Counted from the stretch's first letter, positions 42,336 through 51,828 are shown. The stretch is DNA of 64,000 bases from Paenibacillus_AR mesotrionivorans (GCF_046098205.1 NZ_JBJURJ010000002.1:248001-312000); one strand, 5' to 3'. Notes: generated by a model not told the origin, from the letters alone. Made by a program: numbers and translations.

Positions 42336-44157
42336 TACTCTTCAGGAATTGGGTCCGGTACAGTCTGGCGTAGAGACCGTTTTGGGCCAGCAGCTCCTCA
42401 TGGGTGCCCTGCTCGGCCAGTCTGCCTTCCTCCAGCACCAGGATCCGGTCAGCTGCCAGAATGGTGGACAACCGGTGGGCAATCACCAGCGTAGTGCGTC
42501 CCAGCATCAGCCGCTCCAACGCCGCCTGGACATAGGCCTCCGATTCCGAATCCAGATGGGAGGTGGCCTCGTCCAGCACCAGAATCCGCGGATTGCGGAG
42601 GATGGCCCGGGCAATCGCCAGCCGCTGGCGTTCGCCGCCGGACAGCCGGTGTCCCCGTTCGCCGACCATAGTGTCGTAGCCTTCGGGTAACCCGGCGATC
42701 ATGTCATGAATGTAGGCATCTCGGCAGGCCTGCTCCAATTCCGCGTCCGTGGCATCCAGCCGGGCAAACTGCAAATTCTCCCGGATGGTGGCGTGGAACA
42801 GGAAGGAATCCTGAGTGACGAAGGCCAGGCCTTTGCGCAAAGAGCTTTGGGTAATCATCCTCAGAGCCTTACCGTCCACCTCTACTACCCCTTCGGTTGG
42901 ATCATGCAGCCGGGCCAACAGGCCAATCAGGGTGGTTTTGCCCGCGCCGCTGGGGCCGACAATGGCTACCAGCTCTCCCGGCTCCGCCTGGAAGCTGATG
43001 CTGCGAAGAGCATGTTTCCCCTGAGAAGACCCGCCATAGCGGAAGGACACATTCCGGTATTCCACACGCCCCGCTATATTATAGAGCTCCTGCGCCTCCG
43101 GCGCATCCTTGATGTCCGGCTCCATATCCATGTACTCAAACAGCCTGACGAATATTCCCATGGCCGTGGCCGCCTCTACATGAAGGTTCAACAAGGTCGT
43201 CACAGGCCCGTAAAGCCGCCCCGCATAAAATACAAACGCGACAATGCCGCCCACCGTTAAGCTGTTATTCATAACGGAAACCCCGCCGTACCAGAAAATC
43301 ACGGCCGTTCCCAATGGTGCCAGCAGCCCAACTGCCATGGAGTACCAGCGACCCACCAGATTGACCCTCAGCTCCAGCCCCATGACTTTTTCATTGAAGG
43401 TGCCGAACCGCTGCTCCTGGTATCCCTCTCTCCCGAACAACCGGGTGAGCATTGCTCCGGAAATACCGAACAGATCCCCCAGCATGGCGGACATCTCTCC
43501 GCGGGCCCGCTGGGTTTCCACCCGCAGCCGCTTCCGGGTAGCCGATACCCGGCGTACGGGCCAGATGAACAAGGGCAGAATAACAAGGGCAATCAAAGCA
43601 AGCTGCCAATTTAGCCGGATCAAAATAACCGCTGTGGTGATGGTAATTGCCGCTTGGGTAATGGCATTCACCACGGTCCCCGTTACGATTCCTTGTACCG
43701 CCTGGACATCTCCTGTCAGCCGCTGGATAATCTCTCCCGACCTGGAGTGCGTATAGAAGGCCATGGATTGCCGCTGCAAATTCCCGAACAGCTTATGCCG
43801 CAAGTCCCGCATGACGCTTTGGCCGACCTTGTTATTCAAGTGGTTCTGCCACACGCCCAAAAGTCCGGCTGCCACTGGCAGCAGCACCATCAGCAAAACC
43901 ATCTCCAAAAGCAAGTCTTTATTCCCGTCGGGAATGGCATGGTCCACCACCTCCTTGACAAGCAAAGGCGGCACCAATCCGATCAAAGCCGATGCCAGCG
44001 CCAACAGCAGAATCAGCCCCAATAGACGGGTATATGGCTTGAACAGCTTAAAAGCTCTGGCAAAATCCATTTCGCTCCACTTGGCTTTGGGCGAATCCGG
44101 CCCCTTATGTATTCCTCCCGGCGGCATTCCCCCGCCGTACATCCCGCCCATCCGCAT
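42310..44157 (-). CDS. ABC exporter, fused membrane and ATPase domains
   Basis: 615 residues. The N-terminus MRMGGMYGGGMPPGG is glycine/methionine rich, a form common in Bacillota multidrug half-transporters. Six membrane segments (about residues 40-310), then the ATPase with Walker A IVGPSGAGKTTLIG, signature HRLSGGERQRLAIARA, Walker B ILVLDEATSHLD and the switch His in VIAHRLSTI. It would act as a homodimer or with a partner; no second half-transporter is adjacent. ATG 44157 follows CGGAGGA. The last eight residues (TPKSEAKL preceded by KS) come from a repeat element, not from family sequence. Confidence 0.92.
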   Translation of the reverse strand: MRMGGMYGGGMPPGGIHKGPDSPKAKWSEMDFARAFKLFKPYTRLLGLILLLALASALIGLVPPLLVKEVVDHAIPDGNKDLLLEMVLLMVLLPVAAGLLGVWQNHLNNKVGQSVMRDLRHKLFGNLQRQSMAFYTHSRSGEIIQRLTGDVQAVQGIVTGTVVNAITQAAITITTAVILIRLNWQLALIALVILPLFIWPVRRVSATRKRLRVETQRARGEMSAMLGDLFGISGAMLTRLFGREGYQEQRFGTFNEKVMGLELRVNLVGRWYSMAVGLLAPLGTAVIFWYGGVSVMNNSLTVGGIVAFVFYAGRLYGPVTTLLNLHVEAATAMGIFVRLFEYMDMEPDIKDAPEAQELYNIAGRVEYRNVSFRYGGSSQGKHALRSISFQAEPGELVAIVGPSGAGKTTLIGLLARLHDPTEGVVEVDGKALRMITQSSLRKGLAFVTQDSFLFHATIRENLQFARLDATDAELEQACRDAYIHDMIAGLPEGYDTMVGERGHRLSGGERQRLAIARAILRNPRILVLDEATSHLDSESEAYVQAALERLMLGRTTLVIAHRLSTILAADRILVLEEGRLAEQGTHEELLAQNGLYARLYRTQFLKSTPKSEAKL

Positions 44158-44334
44158 GATGACTCCTCCGGTCCATTCATCGTAAACACTCCCATGCTCT
44201 CCATTTTCCCACGCATGCGGGTCCGGTGCAACCATCTGCCGGTATACAGGCTCGCCCGCAGTGTTTTATGGGTGTCGTGTTCCTGATTGTACCGCCGCAG
44301 GGCTCCAAAGAGCCGCATATGCCCAATGGCTGAG

Positions 44335-44505
44335 CTCGAAATTTCATACACAAGTTGCCTCTCCGGGCCTAAATTATTCGATTATACTCGTAAATTCATA
44401 CATAACTTCCTGAATTCGGCGCTGACACAGGAAATATAGTCGATATTTCATATACAATCGTTCGTTTTGCGGATTTTCCAGAGATTATACTCGAAATTTC
44501 ATATC
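44335..44505. repeat. AT-rich phased array, copy 2 (four units, 51-52 bp pitch)
   Basis: Units of the form TATACTCGAAATTTCATATA with the CTCG core at 44335, 44387, 44439 and 44490, in the opposite orientation to the array at 14071. Variant units are CTCGTAAATTCATACA and GTCGATATTTCATATA. Nothing else was recognised in 44158-44334. Confidence 0.75.
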
Positions 44506-44555
44506 CAGCATCATCCATCAGGTTACCATACTTCTTATTCCCAGCCGAGCCTCCC

Positions 44556-44584
44556 TTGCAGCCGCCCCTGGAATCATGTATACT
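44556..44584 (+). promoter_or_regulatory. Promoter of the T-box serS transcript
   Basis: TTGCAG (44556-44561), 17-base spacer, TATACT (44579-44584), directly upstream of the T-box leader. Confidence 0.65.
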
Positions 44585-44599
44585 AGCAACTAATTCAAA

Positions 44600-44818
44600 A
44601 GCAGCATTAGCCGATGACGAGCTTCCAACTCCGAGGCGTATTCGCTAAGAAGAGCGGAGCTAGCTACCCTCTCTTCCAAGTTTACCGGCCCGCCCGTTAC
44701 CGCGGAACCAAAGAGGATCGGAATTATCCGTCGAGGAAATTCCGGTCAAGTTGGGTGGCACCGCGAGTCCAAGCGCTCCTCGTCCCATACGGATGAGGGC
44801 GCTTTTTGCATTTTTCCG
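44600..44818 (+). promoter_or_regulatory. T-box leader controlling serS
   Basis: The T-box sequence GGGTGGCACCGCG lies near 44753-44765, within TTGGGTGGCACCGCGAGTCC. It is followed by a terminator (AGCGCTCCTCGTCC/GGATGAGGGCGCT, then T run, 44776-44816) that overlaps the antiterminator. Upstream sequences fold into stem I-type structures. AGC triplets near 44652-44664 are candidate serine specifier codons, unconfirmed. The leader lets uncharged tRNA-Ser switch the gene on. Confidence 0.88.
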
Positions 44819-44881
44819 GGAAAAATGCCCGTTCGGGCACATTTTCTTACGGAGACATTCAGCGGACAGGAGCGGATACGG

Positions 44882-46171
44882 ATGTTAGACATGAAATGGA
44901 TTCGGCAGCACAGCAAGGCTGTACAGGAGGCGGCGGACCGCAAGGGGATCGCCTTTTCGGTGGAGGAGCTGCTTCAGGCGGATGAGAACAGGCGCCGGCT
45001 GCTCACCCAAACCGAGGAGGGGAGGCAGGCCCGCAACCGGCTTTCCCAGGAGGTGGGGCGCCATCTGCAGGAGGGACGACAGTCCGAGGCTGAAACAGCT
45101 AAGGCCCAAGTCAAGGAATGGAATTTGCGGTTGTCCTTTCTGGAGGAGCATTTGCAAAAGGCAGACACTGTGGTCCATGAGCTGCTGCTGCTAGCTCCGA
45201 ACATCACGTCGCCGGATACGCCGGCCGGTGCTTCGGATGCGGACAATGTGGCAGTGCGCCATGTAGGCAGCCTGCCGGAGTGGGCGTTCGCGCCACGGGA
45301 CCATATGGCCCTGGCGGAGCTTCACCGCTTGGCGGATGTTCCCCGCGGTGTCAAAACCGGAGGCGCCCGCAGCTATTATTTGACGGGAGCGGGCGTGGCG
45401 CTGCACCGGGCTGTCCAGCAGCTGGCCATGGATATGCTGGCAGAGCGGGGTTATCAGTGGATGGAGGTCCCCCTGTTAGTGCGGGGAGAAGCGCTGGTAA
45501 ATACCGGGTTTTTTCCGTTGGGCCGGGATCAGGTTTACCGGGTGGAGGGTGCGGACAGCTACCTGGCAGGTACCTCGGAGGTGCCTTTGGTATCCTTTTA
45601 TGCCGGAGAGATTGTGGATGTGGACCAACCTCTGCGCCTGGCGGCATCGTCCGTTTGTTTCCGCAGCGAGGTGGGTGCTGCCGGCCGGGATGTCCGTGGA
45701 CTGTACCGGGTGCACCAGTTTTCCAAGGTGGAGCAGGTAGTGCTCTGCCGGAATGATCCCGAAGAGTCGGAGCGGCTGCTCCAGGAGATTACAGCAAACG
45801 CCGAAGAACTGCTCCGGCGTCTGGAGCTGCCCTACCGGGTAATGGCGGTTTGCGCCGGCGATATGTCCCAGAAAACCTATAAGCAATACGACATCGAAAC
45901 CTGGATGCCCAGCCGGGAGGCCTACGGGGAAACCCACTCGTCGTCCAACCTGCACGACTTCCAGGCCAGACGCGCCAATATCCGCTACCGGGACAGCGAA
46001 GGCAAGCTGCGTTTTTGCCATACACTAAACAACACCATGGTGGCGACGCCGCGGATTCTCATCCCGTTATTGGAAAACCACCAGGAGGAGGACGGCTCGG
46101 TCCGGATCCCGGCCGCCCTGCAGCCGTATATGAACGGGTTGACCAAGCTGGAGCCTCCACAGGTGCTGTGA
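44882..46171 (+). CDS. serS: Seryl-tRNA synthetase (T-box controlled, divergent type)
   Basis: 429 residues. N-terminal tRNA-binding coiled coil about 30-105 (RRLLTQTEEGRQARNRLSQE). Class II motif 2 reads CFRSEVGAAGRDVRGLYRVH, with QFSKVEQV, and motif 3 region ETHSSSNLHDFQARRANIRY then HTLNNTMVATPRILIPLLEN. The late blocks differ from the housekeeping form I know (HTLNGS and GRTVAAILEN), suggesting a secondary SerS. ATG 44882 follows AGGAG by 9 bases. A T-box leader precedes it, and no amino-acid biosynthesis gene is adjacent. Confidence 0.9.
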   Translation: MLDMKWIRQHSKAVQEAADRKGIAFSVEELLQADENRRRLLTQTEEGRQARNRLSQEVGRHLQEGRQSEAETAKAQVKEWNLRLSFLEEHLQKADTVVHELLLLAPNITSPDTPAGASDADNVAVRHVGSLPEWAFAPRDHMALAELHRLADVPRGVKTGGARSYYLTGAGVALHRAVQQLAMDMLAERGYQWMEVPLLVRGEALVNTGFFPLGRDQVYRVEGADSYLAGTSEVPLVSFYAGEIVDVDQPLRLAASSVCFRSEVGAAGRDVRGLYRVHQFSKVEQVVLCRNDPEESERLLQEITANAEELLRRLELPYRVMAVCAGDMSQKTYKQYDIETWMPSREAYGETHSSSNLHDFQARRANIRYRDSEGKLRFCHTLNNTMVATPRILIPLLENHQEEDGSVRIPAALQPYMNGLTKLEPPQVL

Positions 46172-46323
46172 TTGGAACGTCAAAAGTTAGCAGCGGTGTC
46201 AGCCACCAAAGGGGGGTACCCCGCCCGGTCACCGTACCGGGGGGTGACAGCCGTGGCCCTGCTCCTTCACACAATGGCTTTTTGAGGTCCGTCTACGCGC
46301 TTCACCGACAGCTGGGATTGCGT

Positions 46324-46557
46324 GTAACGGAACTCAGCGCCTCTTAGCCGGGCAAATTCGACTGTTTATCTTTTTAACGGAACTACGAAGCGCTTAGCGG
46401 CTGAATTGCGGTAAAACAGGAGCTCCGAAGGGCGCTAAGCGCTTCTGAGTTCCGTTACAATCCGGATTAGTCCCAAAGAACCTCGTAAGAGCTTCTGAGT
46501 TCCATTACAGTTCCAGTTAGCCCGAAGATGCACGTAAGCGCTTCTGAGTTCCGTTAG
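46324..46557. repeat. Fixed-geometry element, variant arms, copy 2 with an extra unit
   Basis: Units begin TAACGGAACT-like at 46324 and 46374; inverted units end at 46458, 46508 and, as a fifth unit, 46557. Offsets 0/50/134/184 match the other copies. GAACTCAG arms as at 29632. No gene is seen in 46172-46717. Confidence 0.78.
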
Positions 46558-46649
46558 CGCAGGAGCGGCATAATGACGTAGTAGATGAAGAATTGCGATG
46601 AACAATTGCAATGAAAGATTTCGAAGAGCGTTATGCGCAATATAACGCC

Positions 46650-46680
46650 AAGAAGCCCGGCCAATTAGGCCGGGCTTCTT
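46650..46680. terminator. Intrinsic terminator between serS and yyaC
   Basis: AAGAAGCCCGGCC, loop AATTA, GGCCGGGCTTCTT: a 13-bp perfect stem, usable from either side. Confidence 0.8.
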
Positions 46681-46717
46681 CACATTATGCGGCATACACA
46701 CTTACCACCAGGCGTTA

Positions 46718-47290
46718 TCACGCCTCCGCCGGGAAAATCTCCAGCGCCGCCTGGACCACCTGGCGGGCCATCGGCAGCACCCTTCCCAAGGGTGCTGTTT
46801 GCAGGGCGGTGTAGGGATGCGCCCTGTTCTCGCAGACAATGCCGCCGATGGAGTAATCCCCCACCGGCGGCAGTCCACGGCGGAGCGAAGCCCCGGGAAC
46901 CAGGGGCCCCTCCCGCATCAGGAACAGACCCGTGCTGGCGGCGGTTCCCAAGCAGGCGTCCACCGCCACCAGCCTGCACCCCGGAGCGGCCAGCATAGCC
47001 TCCAGCTCCAAAATGCGCTCCCCCCAGGTATCCCCGTCGCAGGGGCGGTCCAGCGTCCCAACTACGCGCGCGTAGCCTGCCTCCTGCAGCAGCGTCCCTG
47101 TCAGCGGACCGAAGGCATCGCCGCTGGAACGGTCGGTGCCGATACACAGGAACACCAGCTGCTCCCGGCCCACACCCGACATACGGAGGCGCCGGAATAG
47201 CTCCGGCAGCTTGCTTCCGCCCGCCGTTTTGCGCCAGCCGCTTCCCGCACCTGGAGAAACTACCGGTCCCCCGGACCACTGTTGGGCCAT
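46718..47290 (-). CDS. yyaC: YyaC, sporulation-associated DUF1256 protein
   Basis: 190 residues. Family blocks: LVFLCIGTDRSSGDAFGPLTG, GTLDRPCDGDTW with LELEAMLA, LVAVDACLGTAASTGLF and PVGDYSIGGIV. YyaC is related to the germination protease GPR and is made during sporulation; its exact function is not settled. ATG 47290 follows TGGAGG by 10 bases; a longer reading from 47338 lacks a site. It marks the organism as a spore former. Confidence 0.9.
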   Translation of the reverse strand: MAQQWSGGPVVSPGAGSGWRKTAGGSKLPELFRRLRMSGVGREQLVFLCIGTDRSSGDAFGPLTGTLLQEAGYARVVGTLDRPCDGDTWGERILELEAMLAAPGCRLVAVDACLGTAASTGLFLMREGPLVPGASLRRGLPPVGDYSIGGIVCENRAHPYTALQTAPLGRVLPMARQVVQAALEIFPAEA

Positions 47291-47436
47291 CTGTCCAAAA
47301 CCTCCATCTATCTTTCTCCCGCATTGTCCTCGGCCCAATCATAGAACAGCCCGTATTACAGCACGTCCTGAAATCTGCCTTTTTTGCCTCCAACTGCGCG
47401 TATCATGCCAAGGATGCCCCTGTCATGCGTGTCCAC

Positions 47437-49122
47437 TTAGAACAACCCGTGAACGGTGCCGTCCTGGTCGATGTCCATCCGCAGAGCCGCCGGCACCTTA
47501 GGCAAACCCGGCATCCGCAGAATATCTCCCGTCATAGCTACAATAAAGCCTGCACCCAGGGAGGGCTTCAGCTCGCGGATAGTAATGGTAAAACCCTCCG
47601 GCCTGCCCACAAGAGCTGCCTGATCGGAGAGGGAATATTGGGTTTTGGCCATACAGAGGGGCAGCTTGTCCCAGCCGTTCTTCTTGAACTCCTCAATCTG
47701 TTTGCGGGCTTTATCCGAGAAGTTTACACCCTCCGCACCGTAGAAGGTCCGGGCAATGGCCTCCGCCTTGACCGGAATCTCATCATCTGCCCGGTATGCG
47801 GGAACAAACCCTTCCCCCGCCCCTTCGGCAGCTGCCACAACGGCCCGGGCCAGACCCTCGCCGCCGGCTCCGCCCTGCTCCCATACCCGGCACAGCTCCA
47901 CCGCAAAGCCATGCTCCCGGCACAGCTTCTTCAACAGCTCCACTTCACCTTCGGTATCTGTGGGGAACTCATTCACCGCCACCACAAAAGGCAGGCGGAC
48001 AGCTGCAATGGACTCCGCATGCTTCTGCAGGTTGGCAAACCCACGGGCCAATGCAGCCAAATCCTCGCGGGCAAGCACATCCTTGGCTGCGCCGCCGTGC
48101 AGCTTCAGCGCCCGGACCGTAGCAACGATTACTACCGCTGCGGGACTCAAGCTCCCTTTGCCGCATTTGATGTGCAGGAACTTCTCTGCACCCAGATCCG
48201 CGCCGAAGCCCGCTTCCGTCACGGCATACTCACCCAGCTTCAGCGCCATCCGGGTTGCCGTAAGGCTATTGCAGCCGTGGGCGATATTGGCGAAGGGGCC
48301 GCCGTGGACCAGCGCCGGGGTATTCTCCAGCGTCTGCACCAGATTGGGCTTCACCGCTTCCTTCAGCAGCACCGCCATGGCCCCTTGAGCCTGCAGATCA
48401 CGCACATATACCGCTTGTCCTGTATAGGTGTAGCCGATGAGCATCCGGGAGAGGGCCTCCTTCAGCTCGCCCAGCCCTTCAGTCAGACAGAGAATCGCCA
48501 TAATTTCGGAAGCGACGGTTATTTCGAAGCCGTCCTCCCGGGGCACACCCTCCGTTTTGCCGCCCATGCCGATCATAATATGGCGCAGCGCGCGGTCATT
48601 CATGTCCACCACACGCTTCCACACGATCCGGCGGGGGTCCAGCCCGAGGGAATTACCCTGCTGCAGATGGTTGTCGATCAGAGCCGCCAGCAGATTATGG
48701 GCCGAGGTAACGGCATGCATATCCCCGGTAAAATGCAGATTGATGTCCTCCATCGGCACCACCTGGGAATAACCCCCGCCTGCCGCTCCTCCCTTCAGCC
48801 CGAAGCAGGGGCCCAAGGACGGCTCCCGCACCGCAAGCACGGTTTTGCGCCCGATCCGGTTCAGCGCCTGGGCCAAGCCCACACTGACCGTTGTTTTGCC
48901 TTCGCCTGCTGCAGTGGGGTTAATAGAGGTCACCAGAATCAGCTTGCCCTCCGGCTTGTTCTCCAACCGGCGCAGAACGTTCAGGTCAATCTTGGCCTTG
49001 TAACGTCCATACCCCTCCCACTCTTCTTCGTGAAGCCCCAATTCCGCCGCAATGACGCCGATCCGCTCCATGCGGGCCTGCCGTGCGATCTCAATATCAC
49101 TGACGATTGCTCCTGTTGCCAT
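47437..49122 (-). CDS. fhs: Formate-tetrahydrofolate ligase
   Basis: ATP-dependent formation of 10-formyl-tetrahydrofolate from formate, feeding purine and other one-carbon reactions. 561 residues, standard length. Family blocks: P-loop TSINPTAAGEGKTTVSVGLA, REPSLGPCFGLKGGAAGGGY, INLHFTGDMHAVTSAHNLLAALIDNH split in the usual place, GGPFANIAHGCNS and TEAGFGADLGAEKF. Two ATGs in tandem (49125 and 49122); the second has better spacing from AGGTG. It stands between YyaC and the PAS kinase without obvious operon partners. Confidence 0.97.
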   Translation of the reverse strand: MATGAIVSDIEIARQARMERIGVIAAELGLHEEEWEGYGRYKAKIDLNVLRRLENKPEGKLILVTSINPTAAGEGKTTVSVGLAQALNRIGRKTVLAVREPSLGPCFGLKGGAAGGGYSQVVPMEDINLHFTGDMHAVTSAHNLLAALIDNHLQQGNSLGLDPRRIVWKRVVDMNDRALRHIMIGMGGKTEGVPREDGFEITVASEIMAILCLTEGLGELKEALSRMLIGYTYTGQAVYVRDLQAQGAMAVLLKEAVKPNLVQTLENTPALVHGGPFANIAHGCNSLTATRMALKLGEYAVTEAGFGADLGAEKFLHIKCGKGSLSPAAVVIVATVRALKLHGGAAKDVLAREDLAALARGFANLQKHAESIAAVRLPFVVAVNEFPTDTEGEVELLKKLCREHGFAVELCRVWEQGGAGGEGLARAVVAAAEGAGEGFVPAYRADDEIPVKAEAIARTFYGAEGVNFSDKARKQIEEFKKNGWDKLPLCMAKTQYSLSDQAALVGRPEGFTITIRELKPSLGAGFIVAMTGDILRMPGLPKVPAALRMDIDQDGTVHGLF

Positions 49123-49198
49123 CATTTCACCTGGTCCTGTCCTTGATTTATGGAAAACATCCTTGCACATGCCAACAGAATACCATATTTGGACAGGA

Positions 49199-49227
49199 AA
49201 AACGACTGCCCCCCGATTTGGGGGGCA
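49199..49227 (-). terminator. Terminator after the PAS kinase
   Basis: TGCCCCCC, loop AAATC, GGGGGGCA, then T-rich sequence on the minus strand, about 20 bases after the kinase stop. Confidence 0.75.
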
Positions 49228-49232
49228 CCAAC

Positions 49233-49258
49233 TTCTAGTTCACCCTTCTAGTTCACCC
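49233..49258. repeat. 13-bp tandem duplication at the kinase stop codon
   Basis: TTCTAGTTCACCC occurs twice in succession (49233-49245, 49246-49258). The kinase stop lies in the second copy, so the duplication repeats the last codons and stop. Confidence 0.8.
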
Positions 49259-51641
49259 GGACCGGCAAATTAACGTCGAAAATCGTCCCGATGCCCACCT
49301 CACTCTGAACCTTCACCGTGCCGCCGTGCTCCTGGATAATCCGGAAGCTGACCATAAGCCCCAGGCCGGTTCCTTTTTCCTTGGTGGTATAAAAGGGCTC
49401 TCCCAGCTTCTGCAGCCTCTCCGGAGGAATGCCCTGCCCCTGGTCCTCGAAGCGGACGTTCACCCTGCCCGGAACGGGGTGGGAGAGGCTCACATTGATT
49501 GTTCCGCCCATGGTCATGGATTCCACCGCATTTTTCAGCAAATTAATAAAAACCTGCTTCAGCTGGTTCTCATCACAATCCACGATCACCTCATCCTCAG
49601 TCAACACATGGGTGACGATTTGAACATTGTTCAGAAGAGCCTGGCTGGTTAAAAACGCGATGACCACCCGGACAACCTGCACCAGGTTGCGGGGCTCCAT
49701 CTTGGTAATCTGCGGCTTGGATAACACAAGAAACTCACTGACAATATTATTGATCCGGTCCAGTTCCGACAGCATCAGCTCGAAGAAAAACTCGTTCTCG
49801 TTGGTTCTTTGCTGGAGCAGCTGCAAAAAGCCCTTCAGCGAAGTTAGCGGGTTGCGGATTTCGTGGGCAACTCCGGCGGCAAGCTGCCCAACCACCGATA
49901 GCTTCTCCGATTTCAGCAGCATTTCCTCTGCCTGCTTGCGCTCGGTGATATCCCGTCCTACAATAAGCAAATTCGTCTCTTCCCCCAGCTCCAAATCGGG
50001 GATACAGCGGCAGGACACCTCCAATACAACCCATTGGCCCGCCGAATGCCGGAACCTCAGCTCCACCACCTCCACAGCTTGGGAAAAAATGGAGTCCTGA
50101 AGCAGCTTCTTTAATTTGCTTCTGTCATCCTGGTGAATCATAAGGCAGACGCATTGCCCCATCAATTCCTCCGGCTCCGTTCCCAGCAGAAACCGGCTGG
50201 AGGGTGACCAATATTCGATATCGCCCTGCGGAGTCAGCACGCCGATGATATCCGTCATATTTTCCGCGATGAGCCTGTATTTCATTTCACTGCGGCGGAG
50301 TGCCGCCTCTACCCGTTTGTTGTCGGTAATGTCCCGTGAGATGGAAGCGATGGCGATGGCATTCCCGGCATTGTTGCGGATAGGCGAAATGGTAACGCTC
50401 ACATCAAACTCCTCGCCATTGCGCTTGATCCTCCGGGTTTCATAACCGCTGATATGGCCGCCGAATTCCACCACCTCATGAAAGTTCTGCACCTCCTCCT
50501 GCAAGTCAGCGGGCACAGTAAGATAGACGCTTTTGCCGATACATTCCTCGTAGGACCATCCGAACAGCCCCATAAACGCCTCATTCACATGCAGGGTGTC
50601 CCCGTTCAAATCTGTCACACAAATGGCATCGGAGGTATTGTTGAAGAAGGACTCCAGCATCTCCTTGGTCCAGGTCAGCTCTGCCTCCGTTTCCTTCCGT
50701 TCGCTGATATCCATACAATAGCCCAGAATTTCCCGTCCCTCCGCCTCACCTCCGAAGGGCTGCAGCGTAATCAGGCATGGAATGGATGCGATGCTGGTCT
50801 CAAAAACCACCTGCCGCTCCTCCTCCCACGCGATGTGGAAATAGTAGCGGATCGACTTGGCGGTTTCCGGCGGGAACACCTCCTGGAGCGTACGGCCGAT
50901 GATCCGTTCATCGGGAAGTCCCAGCTTCAGAGCAAGCTCCCCCGTCCAGAGCGTACACTTGAAATCTCCTTCGGCATTGCCTATGTATTTGAAAATAATG
51001 CCCTGCTGATGGCGCAGAATTTCGTTAAACGAACGCTCCGATCGTTCCAGCTCCTGACGGATCCGCCGTTGCCCGAACAACCCGCGAATGGTCACCTGCT
51101 GCAAGAGCCTGCCGGAAGCGAGGAAACAAGTGAATATCCATTCGCTCTCCTGCTCCAGTCCCTCGGGGCTTAAGCTGCGCAGCTCCATCCGTCGGAACTG
51201 GTCCGGCTCCGGGGCGGCAATGCCCTCCAGCCTTTTCCTGTCCTCGGGATGAATGAATTGGAGCAGTTGGCGGTAGCTTGCCAATCTGGTGGAGGCCAGC
51301 CATTTTTCGGCGGCGGCATTCAGGTAGACAGGCTCATTCCCATCAAACAGAAACACAGGATCCGGCTGGATGCCCAACAGCTTAAATTCCTCCTGCTTGT
51401 CCTGCGCTTCCGCAAAAGATGCCGCACCGGTTTGCCGCTGAAGGTCAGCCCGGCTGCGCCCCTCCGCCTTGTCATAATAATAGCCGGCAGCATAGGCTGT
51501 ACCCACAAATCCCAGAAGCCATACCAGCCCGGCAGGCTGGAACGCGGGGAATCTCCCGTCACGAAACCAAACTGTCATATGCATCAGGCTGACGAACGCC
51601 ACCGAAATCAAAACTGCAACCGTTTTGCCTCTCCGTATCAT
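49248..51641 (-). CDS. Multi-PAS sensor histidine kinase, sporulation-kinase-like
   Basis: About 797 residues. Two N-terminal membrane segments (VAVLISVAFVSLMHMTVWF; LVWLLGFVGTAYAAGYYYD), then at least three PAS domains, recognisable by ISERKETEAEL near 325, ITDNKRVEAALRRSE near 450 and GRDITERKQAEEMLLKSE near 570. The HisKA phosphoacceptor lies in AAGVAHEIRNPLTSLKGFLQ near 593, followed by ATPase boxes LKNAVESM, DQGQGIPPERL and GTGLGLMVS. This layout and the KGFLQLL signature are those of KinA/KinE-type kinases feeding the Spo0 phosphorelay; a different partner is possible because no regulator is adjacent. ATG 51641 follows AAGGGGA. Confidence 0.88.
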   Translation of the reverse strand: MIRRGKTVAVLISVAFVSLMHMTVWFRDGRFPAFQPAGLVWLLGFVGTAYAAGYYYDKAEGRSRADLQRQTGAASFAEAQDKQEEFKLLGIQPDPVFLFDGNEPVYLNAAAEKWLASTRLASYRQLLQFIHPEDRKRLEGIAAPEPDQFRRMELRSLSPEGLEQESEWIFTCFLASGRLLQQVTIRGLFGQRRIRQELERSERSFNEILRHQQGIIFKYIGNAEGDFKCTLWTGELALKLGLPDERIIGRTLQEVFPPETAKSIRYYFHIAWEEERQVVFETSIASIPCLITLQPFGGEAEGREILGYCMDISERKETEAELTWTKEMLESFFNNTSDAICVTDLNGDTLHVNEAFMGLFGWSYEECIGKSVYLTVPADLQEEVQNFHEVVEFGGHISGYETRRIKRNGEEFDVSVTISPIRNNAGNAIAIASISRDITDNKRVEAALRRSEMKYRLIAENMTDIIGVLTPQGDIEYWSPSSRFLLGTEPEELMGQCVCLMIHQDDRSKLKKLLQDSIFSQAVEVVELRFRHSAGQWVVLEVSCRCIPDLELGEETNLLIVGRDITERKQAEEMLLKSEKLSVVGQLAAGVAHEIRNPLTSLKGFLQLLQQRTNENEFFFELMLSELDRINNIVSEFLVLSKPQITKMEPRNLVQVVRVVIAFLTSQALLNNVQIVTHVLTEDEVIVDCDENQLKQVFINLLKNAVESMTMGGTINVSLSHPVPGRVNVRFEDQGQGIPPERLQKLGEPFYTTKEKGTGLGLMVSFRIIQEHGGTVKVQSEVGIGTIFDVNLPVRVN

Positions 51642-51828
51642 CCTTAAGATGTCCCCTTCCAACTCCCATGGCTTACCTTGCCAGTGGCAGCAAGAGACGC
51701 CATTCCCTATAAGCTAATTCTACGTTAAACCTTACCAGTTTCCCAGTTAAAAATGAAAAAAACTCCTGTCAAAGGAAATTCAAGAAGTGTATGGTCAGAG
51801 CGCAGCCCTTAAACGGGTATAGCAAAAA

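Noticed and set aside
47425..49146. 573-codon plus-strand frame opposite fhs
   Set aside because: fhs motifs are unambiguous on the minus strand; the plus frame has no family features or start site.
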